Shown: positions 34,993 through 44,074 of the stretch, piece by piece
How the letters are laid out: each line of letters starts with the position of its first letter
How positions within the stretch are numbered: the first letter of the stretch is position 1
From: Shewanella zhangzhouensis
Lineage (GTDB): Bacteria > Pseudomonadota > Gammaproteobacteria > Enterobacterales > Shewanellaceae
Assembly: GCF_019457615.1 (NCBI RefSeq)
Contig: NZ_CP080414.1
Coordinates: 3,359,501 to 3,423,500, forward strand
Direction of reading: 5' to 3'
Length of the DNA: 64,000 bases
Notes under the pieces: generated by a model
What the model saw: only the letters and a program-made list of their open reading frames with translations
What the model was told of the DNA's origin: nothing
Databases searched by the model: none
Made by a program: the position numbers and the translations under genes

Positions 34993-35169
34993 ATGAGCGA
35001 TAAACTGCTGACACTGGACGAAGTTGCCAAGCTGCTCGATAAATCTGCCGTCACCATCAAACGCTATGCCAGGGAACACCTGCTGACCAACGTGGGTGAA
35101 GGCGAAGAGCTTATGTTCAGGGAAGAAGAAGTCATGCGCTATTTGGAGTTTTCCAAACGCCTGGGTTAG
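34993..35169 (+). CDS. 58-residue MerR/excisionase-type HTH protein
   Basis: MSDKLLTLDEVAKLLDKSA, then VTIKRYAREHLLTN and a C-terminal EEEVMRYLEFSKRLG, form a complete small helix-turn-helix domain of the HTH_17/excisionase type. GAGGAA lies 8 bases before the ATG, and a terminator follows the stop. There is no phage or integrase gene around it, so it is probably a stand-alone regulator rather than an excisionase. The target is unknown; putA and cydC are the neighbours. Confidence 0.72.
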   Translation: MSDKLLTLDEVAKLLDKSAVTIKRYAREHLLTNVGEGEELMFREEEVMRYLEFSKRLG

Positions 35170-35220
35170 CCAGGCCAGTCCGGCAGCGCCTGGTACTAAA
35201 CGCCAGGTTCAAAGATAAAA

Positions 35221-35244
35221 CAGGGCCAAATGGCCCTGTTTTTT
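35221..35244. terminator. Bidirectional terminator
   Basis: CAGGGCC - AAAT - GGCCCTG followed by TTTTTT, with AAAA before the stem. It separates the small HTH gene from convergent cydC. Confidence 0.85.
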
Positions 35245-35255
35245 AGTTTGCTGGT

Positions 35256-36983
35256 TTACTCACGACAGAGTGACAGTGCCCGGTACTCGGGATGCTGCGC
35301 CACCAGGACCTCGTGGCTGCCACTGGCACGCACCCGGCCATTTTCCAGAATATGGATAGCATCCATCTCCGTCATGGCAGTCAGTCTGTGGCTAATCATC
35401 ACCAGAGTTTTGTCTTTGGCATGCTCAAACAGCAGCGCCAGCATTTGCCGTTCAGTGCGCCTATCGAGCCCTTCGGTGGGTTCGTCCAGCAGTAAAATGG
35501 GGCTGTCTTTCAAGAGCGCGCGGGCAATGCCGATGCGGCGGATCTCACCGCCTGAGAGCAAGCGTCCACCTTCGCCAATCCACAGCTTTAATCCATCGTC
35601 GCTTTGGGTCAAATAACCCAACCCCACCCGCTCCAGCACCTGTACCAGTGCCGCATCGGTGGGCGGTGTTTCACAGGCCATTGCCAGGTTGTCTTTGAGG
35701 GTACCGGCAAAGAGATGCACCCGCTGGCTCACCACAGTGATGGCGGAGCGCAGGGCTTTTTCCGTGACCTCCTGAATGTCTGTCTCTCCCACCCGAATAC
35801 GCCCCGAGTCAGGGTTGTAGCCCCGGGTCAACAGGGTAAAGAGACTGGATTTCCCCACCCCTGTTTTGCCGAGCACAGCCACCCTGCTCCCCTGTCGAAT
35901 ATGCAGCGAAAACTGTGACAGCACCGGATGCCGGGATTGGTAACCAAACTCGATATCTTCGAAATAGATATCCCCGGCAGGCAGCTGCGCTTTCTCGCCA
36001 AACATGATATCGCTTTGCTTGTCGATAATGTCATTGACTCTGTCGCCCGCGGCAAGACACCCCGCCAGCTGACTGAATGCCCCAGCAAGGGGCATCAGCA
36101 TTTCCATCACAGCCAGGCTGGCAAACAGCACCATGGCCGCCAATGGCCCGGGAGGCACCCTGTCGCCAACGCCGCCGGATGCCATGACCAACATCAGCAG
36201 GATGAGCACGCCATGTACCAGCACCAGCACTGCCTGCGATAGCCCCTGCAGGCTGGCCATGGTGCGCTGCGAACGCTGCCATTGCTGCTCGGTAAGGTCC
36301 AGGTCCTGGCGATACTTATCCAGCGCACCAAACAACCACAGTTCTGCTAAGCCCCCCAAAAACTCCAGGGACTGCACCCGGTAGCGGCGCTTTTGGTTCA
36401 CAACCGCCACGGCGCTGCTGCGCCCAAGCAGATAAAAACTGAGGGGAATACAGCAAAGCGCCAACAACAAACCACCACAAAGCAGTATGGCGAGGCGCGT
36501 GTCAAACCATCCGATAAAGGCAAACAACGCCAGCAGCACAGCAACGAAGGCCCCCATAGGCACCAGCAGGCGCAGATACAGGTGATCCAGGGTATCGATG
36601 TCAGCGACCAAACGGTTAAGGAGTTCAGACTGCCTAAGCCCCGCCAAATCCTTGTCCGCCAGCGGCATCAGTGCCCGCCACACCTTGACCCTGAGCTCGG
36701 TCAGCAGTCTGAAGGTGGCTTCGTGGGTGGCAAGGCGCTCACCATAACGGCTCGCGGTGCGGGCAATGGACAAAAACCGCACCCCGCCTGCCGGCGTAAA
36801 AAAGTTAAAGGCCTGCGCCGTGGCAAGGCTCAGCCCCGCAACCGCAGTAGCAGACAAAAACCAGCCAGACAGCGACAACAGGCCGATTCCGGCCACCAGG
36901 GTGATAAAGGCCAGTAACAAACCGGTAAACATCATCAGCCATTGGCGGCGAAGCAGAGGTAAAAAAAGTTTAATCAAGTTCAT
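35256..36983 (-). CDS. cydC: Heterodimeric ABC exporter subunit CydC
   Basis: A 575-residue half-transporter: six transmembrane helices (~15-310) fused to an ATPase. Walker A is GKTGVGKSS (near residue 370), the signature is LLSGGEIRRIGIARAL and Walker B is ILLLDEPTEGLD. CydDC is implicated in cysteine/glutathione and haem handling across the inner membrane and is needed to assemble cytochrome bd. Its ATG overlaps the cydD stop by 4 bases. No cydAB genes lie in this window. Confidence 0.92.
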   Translation of the reverse strand: MNLIKLFLPLLRRQWLMMFTGLLLAFITLVAGIGLLSLSGWFLSATAVAGLSLATAQAFNFFTPAGGVRFLSIARTASRYGERLATHEATFRLLTELRVKVWRALMPLADKDLAGLRQSELLNRLVADIDTLDHLYLRLLVPMGAFVAVLLALFAFIGWFDTRLAILLCGGLLLALCCIPLSFYLLGRSSAVAVVNQKRRYRVQSLEFLGGLAELWLFGALDKYRQDLDLTEQQWQRSQRTMASLQGLSQAVLVLVHGVLILLMLVMASGGVGDRVPPGPLAAMVLFASLAVMEMLMPLAGAFSQLAGCLAAGDRVNDIIDKQSDIMFGEKAQLPAGDIYFEDIEFGYQSRHPVLSQFSLHIRQGSRVAVLGKTGVGKSSLFTLLTRGYNPDSGRIRVGETDIQEVTEKALRSAITVVSQRVHLFAGTLKDNLAMACETPPTDAALVQVLERVGLGYLTQSDDGLKLWIGEGGRLLSGGEIRRIGIARALLKDSPILLLDEPTEGLDRRTERQMLALLFEHAKDKTLVMISHRLTAMTEMDAIHILENGRVRASGSHEVLVAQHPEYRALSLCRE

Positions 36984-38773
36984 GGCCTTACCTCCCCGTC
37001 AAAAGCCGGGGTGTCCAGGCTGCTCGCAAGCCCCGACTCAGACAAGAGCTCGGCAAAAAGGCCGTTGGCGTTGGCAAGCTCAGTCGCGGTTCCCGACTCC
37101 ACAATGGTGCCGCCATCCATCACCAGTACACGGTCGAGCTGGGTCAGCGCTTCCAGGCGATGGCTGACCATCACCAGGCTCAGCCCCTCACTCTCCCGCA
37201 TAATGCTCTCCATCACCTTGCGTTCACTGTCCACATCCAGACTGGCGCCGGGTTCATCCAGCAGGAAGATGTTGGGCTGACCTGCCAGGGCTCGTGCCAG
37301 CGCCAGTCGCTGGGCTTGCCCCACAGATACGCCGCCTCCACCTTCGGCGATGGCATATGACAGGCCATCGGCCGACCCGGCCACAAAATCCGCTATCTGC
37401 GCTTTGGCGAGCAGTTCATGGATTTGCTCATCGCCAAGCTCCCTGCCCATGGCAATATTGTCGCGAAGGCTGCCGTGGAAGAGATGTGGTTCCTGCCCAA
37501 GCCAGGCCACTGCGCCCCGCCACTGGGCCATATCCAGCTCGGTAAAAGGTATGCCGCCCACCGTCAGCTCCCCCTTGAAGGGCAAAAAGCCGAGCAGTGC
37601 ATGCAACAGACTGCTTTTACCCGCCCCGGATGGACCAACGATGGCGAGGCGCTCCCCTTGTTTGAGACTGAATGACAGCGGCCCTGCCAGCAGTGCCCCC
37701 TGATGGCTGTAGATGCATACATCCCTAGCTTCGATATCGAGGCTGCCGGGAAGGGGCTCCTTGCCTTGCTGTTTATCGATATCGATAGCCAGCAGCTCAG
37801 ACAGTGCCTCGGCGGCGGCCACCGCCTGCGCCTTGGCGTGGTAGTGGGTGCCCATGTCTCTGAGGGGCTGATAAAACTCAGGCGCCAACATCAGCACAAA
37901 AAGGCCGGTAAAGAGGCTGATACTTTGGCCGTAATGGCCAAAATCCAGGTGCCCCAGATAGCTGAAACCGAAATAAACCGCCACCAAAGCAAGGCTGACG
38001 GCGGCAAAAAACTCCAGTACCGCCGAGCTTAAAAATGCCATGCGCAGCACTGCCATGGTGCGGCTTCGAAATTCATCGGAGGCCTTTTCGATGGCCCGCC
38101 CTTCCGCTTCGGCCCGGTCGAAGAGCCGCAGGGTAACTATGCCTCTTAGCCTGTCCATAAAGTGCCCTGACAACCTTGAGAGGGCCGCAAAATGCTTACG
38201 GTTGGCATCAGCGGCGCCCATACCAACCAGGATCATAAAGAGGGGAATGAGTGGTGCTGTCCCCAGCAAAATCAGCCCGGCGGCCCAATTCAGCGGAAAA
38301 ACACAGGCGAGAATAACCAAAGGGATCATGGCCGCCAGCGACAGCTGCGGCAGATAACGGGCGTAAAAGTCGTGCAGGTCTTCGATTTGCTCGAGCACCA
38401 CGGCGCCCCAGCTGCCAAGAGGTTTACCCTTGATAAAGGCAGGTCCCAGTGCTGAAAGACGGTTTAGCACTTCGCCTCTAAGCTCGGTTCTAAGGCGGCG
38501 CCCCGCTTCAAAGCTGACCCGCTCACGGCCCCAGGCCACAATCGCCCTGGCAATAATAAGCCCCAGCAGGGCGCTTATCTCAGCCCCGACGGCTGAAATG
38601 GTTTCGCCCTGCATCACCACGGCGCTCAGCATACGGGCCAGCAACCAGGCCTGACCTATGAGTAACAAACCGGCGAGCAGCCCCAGGGCAACGCTCAGCA
38701 GCAGAAAAGGACCACAGGCAGCCTTGCGGGATTTAAGCCAGAGGGCGAGTTGTTTTTCGAGGGATTTGTCCAT
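36980..38773 (-). CDS. cydD: Heterodimeric ABC exporter subunit CydD
   Basis: A 597-residue partner of CydC. The membrane domain (~20-330) is followed by an ATPase with GPSGAGKSS Walker A, a signature read as VSVGQAQRLALARAL and IFLLDEPGASLD Walker B. The signature motif has VSVGQ where canonical exporters have LSGGQ, a departure common in CydD and consistent with an asymmetric dimer. It is the first gene of the cydDC unit. Confidence 0.92.
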   Translation of the reverse strand: MDKSLEKQLALWLKSRKAACGPFLLLSVALGLLAGLLLIGQAWLLARMLSAVVMQGETISAVGAEISALLGLIIARAIVAWGRERVSFEAGRRLRTELRGEVLNRLSALGPAFIKGKPLGSWGAVVLEQIEDLHDFYARYLPQLSLAAMIPLVILACVFPLNWAAGLILLGTAPLIPLFMILVGMGAADANRKHFAALSRLSGHFMDRLRGIVTLRLFDRAEAEGRAIEKASDEFRSRTMAVLRMAFLSSAVLEFFAAVSLALVAVYFGFSYLGHLDFGHYGQSISLFTGLFVLMLAPEFYQPLRDMGTHYHAKAQAVAAAEALSELLAIDIDKQQGKEPLPGSLDIEARDVCIYSHQGALLAGPLSFSLKQGERLAIVGPSGAGKSSLLHALLGFLPFKGELTVGGIPFTELDMAQWRGAVAWLGQEPHLFHGSLRDNIAMGRELGDEQIHELLAKAQIADFVAGSADGLSYAIAEGGGGVSVGQAQRLALARALAGQPNIFLLDEPGASLDVDSERKVMESIMRESEGLSLVMVSHRLEALTQLDRVLVMDGGTIVESGTATELANANGLFAELLSESGLASSLDTPAFDGEVRP

Positions 38774-39006
38774 GTATATCCTGCGCCAACGCCCCTTGAC
38801 CGGGGCCGGGAATTACGGCAGGGAGGCAGTATCTCAGTGTTTGCACGAGGAGGAAACCCAAGTCGATGGATTTGTTAAGGGATTCACAGAATTTGCGCTG
38901 GATCAAAAAAACGCTTAAGTCTGGGTTAAGCCAACCCCTGATGTGGCAGGTTGCCGGTGGCTTTTGAGCACTGGCAGGGAAATGATTTTCCATCAGGGGC
39001 AGGCAT

Positions 39007-40278
39007 TCAGCTCACTGAATTGTCTTTGACTTTGTCTGTAGCAGCCGCATCACTGGCGTGAGCCCCCTGTACGGTTACCGATGCCTCAGAGCCATCTGCA
39101 GTGAATGCCCCTTTGTCACAGGTAGCCTCATTGCCAGGCCCGGGCTCGGCGTGAAGGTTTTCCTGCAGCGGCACCGAGTCATCATGCATAAACGATGGCT
39201 CGCGCTCTTCCCGCGCTGCGCCGTAACGCACCAGCAGGTGCCAGAGCCATTTAAGCTCGCTCATTACCTCGGCTTTATGACCCCGGGCGCGCCAGCGGGT
39301 TGGGAATCGGCTGACTTCACGGGCCGCAACACCGATGGCATAGGCGGTGACATTGCCATCGATGGCGAGCCGCTGCGCCAGTGACGGCATGCCTGCACCG
39401 CGAAAATCCCGCACTACATGTTCCACATCCAGACAGAGGCCCGAATGCCAGTAAAGGGCTATCTGATAACGCTCTGCAATCGCGCGCAGCACAGGTTCAA
39501 TCTCTGTGCCTCTGAAACTGGGGTCGGCCACCAGAGCTTCCATGTCTTCAGCCAGCGAAAGCGGCCCGTGGATCTGCGCCTCGATATAGTGATCCAGATT
39601 GCCCGACAAACCACGCTCAAACCTGAGGGCTATGTCTTCACCCAGGGTCGAGACCAACCTTTCCACCAGTTTGGCCGGCGCCAGGCCATGCTCTCCCAGG
39701 GCATAACGGCGCTCGAAACTTTCAGTCAGCAAGGCCGCCATTACCATCTCAAAGGCATCGGCGGTGCCCTTGTCCCGGGGATTGCGGTAAGAATCATTAA
39801 AACAAAAGGTTGCCCGAGCCAGCACCTCCGGCTTGGTCAGAAAATAGCAGCTGCCAAAACGCGGCGCCGGGCCATTGGGGGCAAGCAGTAAATCCAGGGC
39901 TCCGTATTTGGGGCGGGCAGCTATGTCAGCGGTCAGCTCACGGAAAAATTGCCGCTCCCAGTGATCGCGGGCACCACCAATCTCAGGTGATAACAGACCG
40001 GACGAGATATGGGTTTCAAACTGACAACGGTAGCGACCGTCCTGCAACAGACCTTCGGCCACCATCAGACCACGGGAGTCGAACCTGTCAGGATGAAAGT
40101 GCAAGGCGATTCGTCCATGCATGGCCACGGCCTGCATAGCGGCATTGAATCGTCCCGGTGCTATGTCTGACATCTGCAGCACATTGCGGATAATCCCGAG
40201 TGCGGATTCACGCTCTTCCCGGGCATAACGACTCAGGCTTTCTATCGCCAGATACTGGCTGCTCGGCGAACGCGGCAT
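39007..40278 (-). CDS. DUF3626-like protein of unknown function
   Basis: A 423-residue soluble protein. Central motifs include AMHGRIALHFHPDR, FETHISSGLL, RDHWERQFFRELT, YGALDLLLAPNGPAPRFGSCYF and ALYWHSGLCLDVEHVVRDFRG, which I recall as DUF3626 hallmarks; the His/Asp/Arg-rich blocks look catalytic. The last ~60 residues are low-complexity and acidic. AAGGAG lies 4 bases before ATG 40278 and 1 base before ATG 40281; the former has the better spacing. It is divergent from the nirK region and monocistronic. No tested function is known to me. Confidence 0.65.
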   Translation of the reverse strand: MPRSPSSQYLAIESLSRYAREERESALGIIRNVLQMSDIAPGRFNAAMQAVAMHGRIALHFHPDRFDSRGLMVAEGLLQDGRYRCQFETHISSGLLSPEIGGARDHWERQFFRELTADIAARPKYGALDLLLAPNGPAPRFGSCYFLTKPEVLARATFCFNDSYRNPRDKGTADAFEMVMAALLTESFERRYALGEHGLAPAKLVERLVSTLGEDIALRFERGLSGNLDHYIEAQIHGPLSLAEDMEALVADPSFRGTEIEPVLRAIAERYQIALYWHSGLCLDVEHVVRDFRGAGMPSLAQRLAIDGNVTAYAIGVAAREVSRFPTRWRARGHKAEVMSELKWLWHLLVRYGAAREEREPSFMHDDSVPLQENLHAEPGPGNEATCDKGAFTADGSEASVTVQGAHASDAAATDKVKDNSVS

Positions 40279-40443
40279 CATGCTCCTTGTGGCTGGCCGG
40301 AAAAGGTTGAAAACACTGCAAAGATAGCAGAGCGGCCGCAGGCTCTCCATCTAAATTAACAGCCTTTAATGAGAAGTATTTTCTCGCCCTTCCTCAGTGA
40401 GTTATCTGTTCATTTGACGTTAACGGAAAGTTTTTTTCGTCAG

Positions 40444-40482
40444 TTGACTTTCATCAATTGCTTTTTCGCCCATGGCGATAAT
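40444..40482 (+). promoter_or_regulatory. FNR/DNR-type box and -10 of nirK
   Basis: TTGACTTTCATCAA (40444-40457) matches the FNR/DNR consensus TTGAT-N4-ATCAA at 9 of 10 positions. GATAAT at 40477-40482 is a good -10, placing the box near -40, the class II activator position. A Crp/Fnr gene with the matching recognition helix is encoded at 44075. Confidence 0.75.
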
Positions 40483-40574
40483 TTAGACACCAGAAAAGGA
40501 TTATCAACACAAGGCGCCTCCTCTCTGGGAGGCCATAAAAACAATCACGCGATATCACAACCATGGAGTTTGGC

Positions 40575-41756
40575 ATGAAAAACGAACAGCAATCTATCGA
40601 ACATGGCGTGGACACCAACCGCAGACAATTTCTGGGCGGATCTGTGGGCGCAGGTCTGGTGGGTCTGGGGCTCGCTTCCGGACTGATGACCAGCCAGGCC
40701 AATGCCACCACTGCGGGCAACAAGACCAAAAGCGATCGCATGGCCAACTACACCGCCGATCAACTTGAGCGGGTAAAGCAAGAACTGGTGCCCCCGCCAA
40801 TGGTGCCCAAACATGATCAGGTTGCCAGTGGCAAACCCAAGGTCATTGAAGTGCGCCTCGAAGTAGAAGAGAAGCAAATCGAGCTGGAAAATGGCGTGTT
40901 TGCCTGGGTATGTGCCTTCAACGGCAGCGTCCCCGGGCCACTCATCGTGTGCCACCAGCATGACTACGTTGAGCTGACTCTGGTTAATCCCAAGACCAAT
41001 GTGCTGTCCCACAATATCGACCTGCACTCTGCCACCGGTGCGCTGGGCGGCGGCGAGCTGACCCTGGTAGCCCCCGGGCAGGAGGTCACTTTCCGCTTCA
41101 AAGCCACCAAGGCAGGTACCTTTGTGTATCACTGTGCCCCGGGCGGCATCATGATCCCCTGGCACGTGGCCATGGGGATGCACGGCGCCATCATGGTGCT
41201 GCCACGGGAAGGCCTGAGCGACGGTGATGGCAATCCGCTCCACTACGACCGCGCCTACTACATTGGCGAAGCCGACTTCTATGTACCCAAAGACGCACAG
41301 GGTAACTACAAGCGTTACAACCAACTGATGGAAAGCATGGAAGAAGTGCTCACCACCATGAAGACACTGCTGCCTTCCCACATAGTGTTCAACGGCGGCG
41401 TAGGCGCCCTCACAGGCAAGCACGCCATGCCAGCCAAAGTGGGAGAGTCTGTGCTCTTTATCCACTCCCAGGCCAACCGTGACACCCGCCCCCATATCAT
41501 CGGCGGCCATGGTGACTATGTGTGGGCAGCGGGCTCCTTCGCCGACCGGCCACAACGGGATCTGGAAACCTGGATGGTGGCAGGGGGCAGCGCCGCTGCG
41601 GCGCTCTACACCTTCCGTCAGCCGGGGCTGCACGCCTACGTTAACCACAACCTGATTGAGGCCATCATGAAAGGGGCTGCCGCCCACATCAAGGTGGACG
41701 GTGAGTGGGATGACAACCTGATGGTACAGGTGAGAAAGCCCAGTGCCATCGTCTGA
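40575..41756 (+). CDS. nirK: Copper-containing nitrite reductase NirK
   Basis: Periplasmic enzyme reducing nitrite to NO. The 393-residue precursor has a Tat signal (NRRQFLGG, cleavage near QANA) and two cupredoxin domains. Type-1 copper ligands are His146, Cys187, His197 and Met202 (HNIDLH, HCAPGG, PWHVAMGM). Type-2 ligands are His151, His186 and a later His in RPHIIGGHGDYVW; catalytic Asp149 is present. ATG 40575 has GGAG 6 bases upstream. An FNR-like box precedes it, and copper-delivery genes follow. No nitric oxide reductase is seen in the window. Confidence 0.95.
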   Translation: MKNEQQSIEHGVDTNRRQFLGGSVGAGLVGLGLASGLMTSQANATTAGNKTKSDRMANYTADQLERVKQELVPPPMVPKHDQVASGKPKVIEVRLEVEEKQIELENGVFAWVCAFNGSVPGPLIVCHQHDYVELTLVNPKTNVLSHNIDLHSATGALGGGELTLVAPGQEVTFRFKATKAGTFVYHCAPGGIMIPWHVAMGMHGAIMVLPREGLSDGDGNPLHYDRAYYIGEADFYVPKDAQGNYKRYNQLMESMEEVLTTMKTLLPSHIVFNGGVGALTGKHAMPAKVGESVLFIHSQANRDTRPHIIGGHGDYVWAAGSFADRPQRDLETWMVAGGSAAAALYTFRQPGLHAYVNHNLIEAIMKGAAAHIKVDGEWDDNLMVQVRKPSAIV

Positions 41757-41870
41757 GCCTGAGCGCTGACAGAGCAAGTTGTGAATACCAGGGTGTAAAC
41801 GCCAACATGTGAACCTCAGTCGTCTGCACCCTGCCACGCCGGGCCGCAAGGCCCGGTTAAGGAGTCTGAT

Positions 41871-42791
41871 ATGGGCAGTTCCCCCCTCGCCAAAGGGTTC
41901 CGGGCACGCCGGATTAGGGTGCCATGGCAAATTCGGCTGGCATGGCGATGTGCCTTTTTGTGGGCACTGAGTCTGCCGCTTCATGCCGGTGAGCCACTTA
42001 AAGACTACCGTTTGGAAGCCGCTGTGTATCAGTGGTATGGCACGCTGGACTCAGGCACCCTGTTTGAGTCCGGCAAGGGACACAAGCTGCCGTTCACTCT
42101 CCCTGAGTATCAGGGCACACAGGGCGGCGCCCACCACATACTGGCCATTACCCCGCTGCATTCTGACACACCAATACCAACCGCCGAGCCACAAGCGAAC
42201 AGTGGCTCGCCGTTACGGGCTTCAGTGTCCCTGGAGTTTTTGCCTCCATCACCCGGCGACATGACCCGGGGACACTACCTCGAAGTCACCATGCACTTTG
42301 ATGCGGCCCTGGCACTGACAGCGCTCACTACCGAAGCCCATGAACAGGATGACTTCGACTCCCGCTTTCGCCCCTCGGCCGATAGCAACCTTATCCGGGC
42401 ACTGATTTATCGCTGGACGGCTCAGCTGGACTCACCGGACACGCCTTACCCGATGGGACTGCCTCCTTTTAGCCGAGACGCCAGCTTTATGGCCCCGGAA
42501 AAGGGCATAGACAACGCAGCGGATTACCTCGGTTACCTTGCGAGCCTGCAACATCAGTCCAGCAGGCGGGAAATCAAAAATCTGATACTGCAATCCAGCG
42601 CTGAGCCCGGGGAATACCGGGTGAGTTTTGAATACCAGTGGCGGGCACAAAACGCCCGCGGCGAAGAAGAACTGTCCCAAATTCAGGTCGATATGACGCT
42701 GGTTGTGACCAATGGACAGGCAGTGATTTCTGCGTATCGGGAGCGTTTTCTCCCGCCAGTAACCGACCTTGGCGCCGAAATCCGGTGCTGA
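41871..42791 (+). CDS. Exported protein of unknown function in the nirK cluster
   Basis: A 306-residue predicted periplasmic protein. A basic, possibly over-long N-terminus (KGFRARRIRVPWQIRLAWR) leads into AFLWALSLPLHA-GEP. The mature part is hydrophilic with few motifs (AAVYQWYGTLDSGTLFESG, PGDMTRGHYLEVTMHF, FEYQWRAQNARGEEELSQ). There are no Cys pairs or Met/His clusters that would mark a copper protein. It follows nirK by 114 bases and precedes the SCO1 gene by 15, so it is probably cotranscribed with the copper genes. No family recognised. Confidence 0.6.
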   Translation: MGSSPLAKGFRARRIRVPWQIRLAWRCAFLWALSLPLHAGEPLKDYRLEAAVYQWYGTLDSGTLFESGKGHKLPFTLPEYQGTQGGAHHILAITPLHSDTPIPTAEPQANSGSPLRASVSLEFLPPSPGDMTRGHYLEVTMHFDAALALTALTTEAHEQDDFDSRFRPSADSNLIRALIYRWTAQLDSPDTPYPMGLPPFSRDASFMAPEKGIDNAADYLGYLASLQHQSSRREIKNLILQSSAEPGEYRVSFEYQWRAQNARGEEELSQIQVDMTLVVTNGQAVISAYRERFLPPVTDLGAEIRC

Positions 42792-42806
42792 ACCCAGGAG
42801 AGCCTT

Positions 42807-43466
42807 ATGATAACCAAGCGCCCACAAGCAGCGACCTTCCTCGGCAAATCTTTATCCATGCTGGCTTTGCTGCTGGCGTGCGCCGGTGCCCAGGTTCAGG
42901 CACAGATGCCGGTACTCAAGGGCATTGGCGGCGACTTCAGCATGCAAAGCAGCAAAGGGACTCAGGTCAACCTCAGCGACTTTCGCGGCAAGGTGGTGAT
43001 GATGTTTTTTGGCTACACTAACTGCGCCGATATTTGCCCAACCACCATGGCCCATATCAGTCAGTTGATGCAAAAAATGCCGGCAGAAGAACGCGCCCGT
43101 ATCCAGGTGCTTTTTGTCAGCATCGACAGCGATTACGACACCCCAAAACACCTCAATAAATACCTGAGCTACTTCGACCCCAGCTTTATTGGTCTGGTGG
43201 ACGAGCGGGCCAAAATCGATGAAGTGGCCGCCATGTATCACGCCGATTACAGCAAACTCGCCGACGATAAGGTGACGACCGAGTACAAAAAGCTCAGCCT
43301 CGAACGCCAGGGCAGTTCCGGCAAAGGCTATCTCTATTCCCACACCGCCAAGATTTTTGTTCTCGACCCCGAAGGCCGGGTGCGGGGCTTCTTCTACACT
43401 GGCACGCCCCTGGACGAGATGCAGGCGGATATATCCTCCCTGCTTAATCCTCAAGCCAAAAGTTAA
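42807..43466 (+). CDS. SCO1/SenC-family copper/thiol protein
   Basis: A 219-residue exported thioredoxin-fold protein. The signal sequence (TFLGKSLSMLALLLACAGAQVQA) is followed by the domain with the copper-binding CADIC motif in FFGYTNCADICPTTMAHI (CxxxC) and the conserved distal His in YLYSHTAKIFVLDPEG. SCO proteins deliver or reduce copper for periplasmic cuproenzymes, here presumably NirK. It is preceded by AGGAG and lies in a row with a PCu(A)C chaperone. Confidence 0.9.
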   Translation: MITKRPQAATFLGKSLSMLALLLACAGAQVQAQMPVLKGIGGDFSMQSSKGTQVNLSDFRGKVVMMFFGYTNCADICPTTMAHISQLMQKMPAEERARIQVLFVSIDSDYDTPKHLNKYLSYFDPSFIGLVDERAKIDEVAAMYHADYSKLADDKVTTEYKKLSLERQGSSGKGYLYSHTAKIFVLDPEGRVRGFFYTGTPLDEMQADISSLLNPQAKS

Positions 43467-43508
43467 TCAGACAGTGACGCCAAATCAGCTACATGAAAGG
43501 AAAACAAG

Positions 43509-43982
43509 ATGACATTCAGCCTCAAACTGCTCCTCAAACCTGCCCTGCTGCTGGCGTTGGTCAATTCGGCCACGACCTTCGCGGGGGAACTCATGGTCCA
43601 CGATGCCTGGGTCAGGGCCATGCCCCCCAATGCCAGAGCCGTGCCTGTGTATCTGTCGCTGCACAATGGCAGCGAAAAAGATATTGCCCTCACCGCCATA
43701 GAAACGCCTCTGGGGCGGATTGAGCTGCACCAGAGTATTCAGCAGGGGGAGATGATGAAAATGCAGCGCGTTGAGCGGATTGAGGTGGCCGCCCACGCCA
43801 TGGTCAAACTTGCCCCCATGGGGTATCACGGCATGCTGCTGGACATGCAGGCGCCCCCGGCGGCCGGGGAACAAGTCGCACTGACACTGCACTTTGATAA
43901 CGGAGAAACCGCACGGATAGAAGCGCCTGTAATAGCTGGGCAGGGTGAAATGATAGCCTCGGGCCATGAGCATCATCACTGA
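43509..43982 (+). CDS. PCu(A)C-type periplasmic copper chaperone
   Basis: A 157-residue exported cupredoxin-like chaperone. After the signal peptide (ATTFA-GEL), the family motif appears: VHDAWVRAMPPNARAVPVYLSL, IELHQSIQQGEMMKMQ, and AHAMVKLAPMGYHGMLLDM, supplying the His/Met ligands for Cu(I). It works with SCO1-type proteins, encoded 42 bases upstream. The tail EHHH may add copper affinity. Together they form a metallation pair for NirK or for a copper oxidase elsewhere. Confidence 0.9.
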   Translation: MTFSLKLLLKPALLLALVNSATTFAGELMVHDAWVRAMPPNARAVPVYLSLHNGSEKDIALTAIETPLGRIELHQSIQQGEMMKMQRVERIEVAAHAMVKLAPMGYHGMLLDMQAPPAAGEQVALTLHFDNGETARIEAPVIAGQGEMIASGHEHHH

Positions 43983-44074
43983 TCTCAGCCTTATCCATCA
44001 AAGGCGATCCAGATCAATGATTTGAATAGAAATGTGACTTAGTCTGCCCTTCAGTAACCGAGCCGGGGGGCAGC

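Noticed and set aside
34993..35169. Phage excisionase marking an integrated element
   Set aside because: No integrase, attachment repeats or phage genes in the surroundings, so a plain small regulator is more likely.
40545..41984. 479-residue minus-strand open frame over nirK
   Set aside because: NirK copper ligands and Tat signal are intact on the plus strand, so the complement is a shadow.
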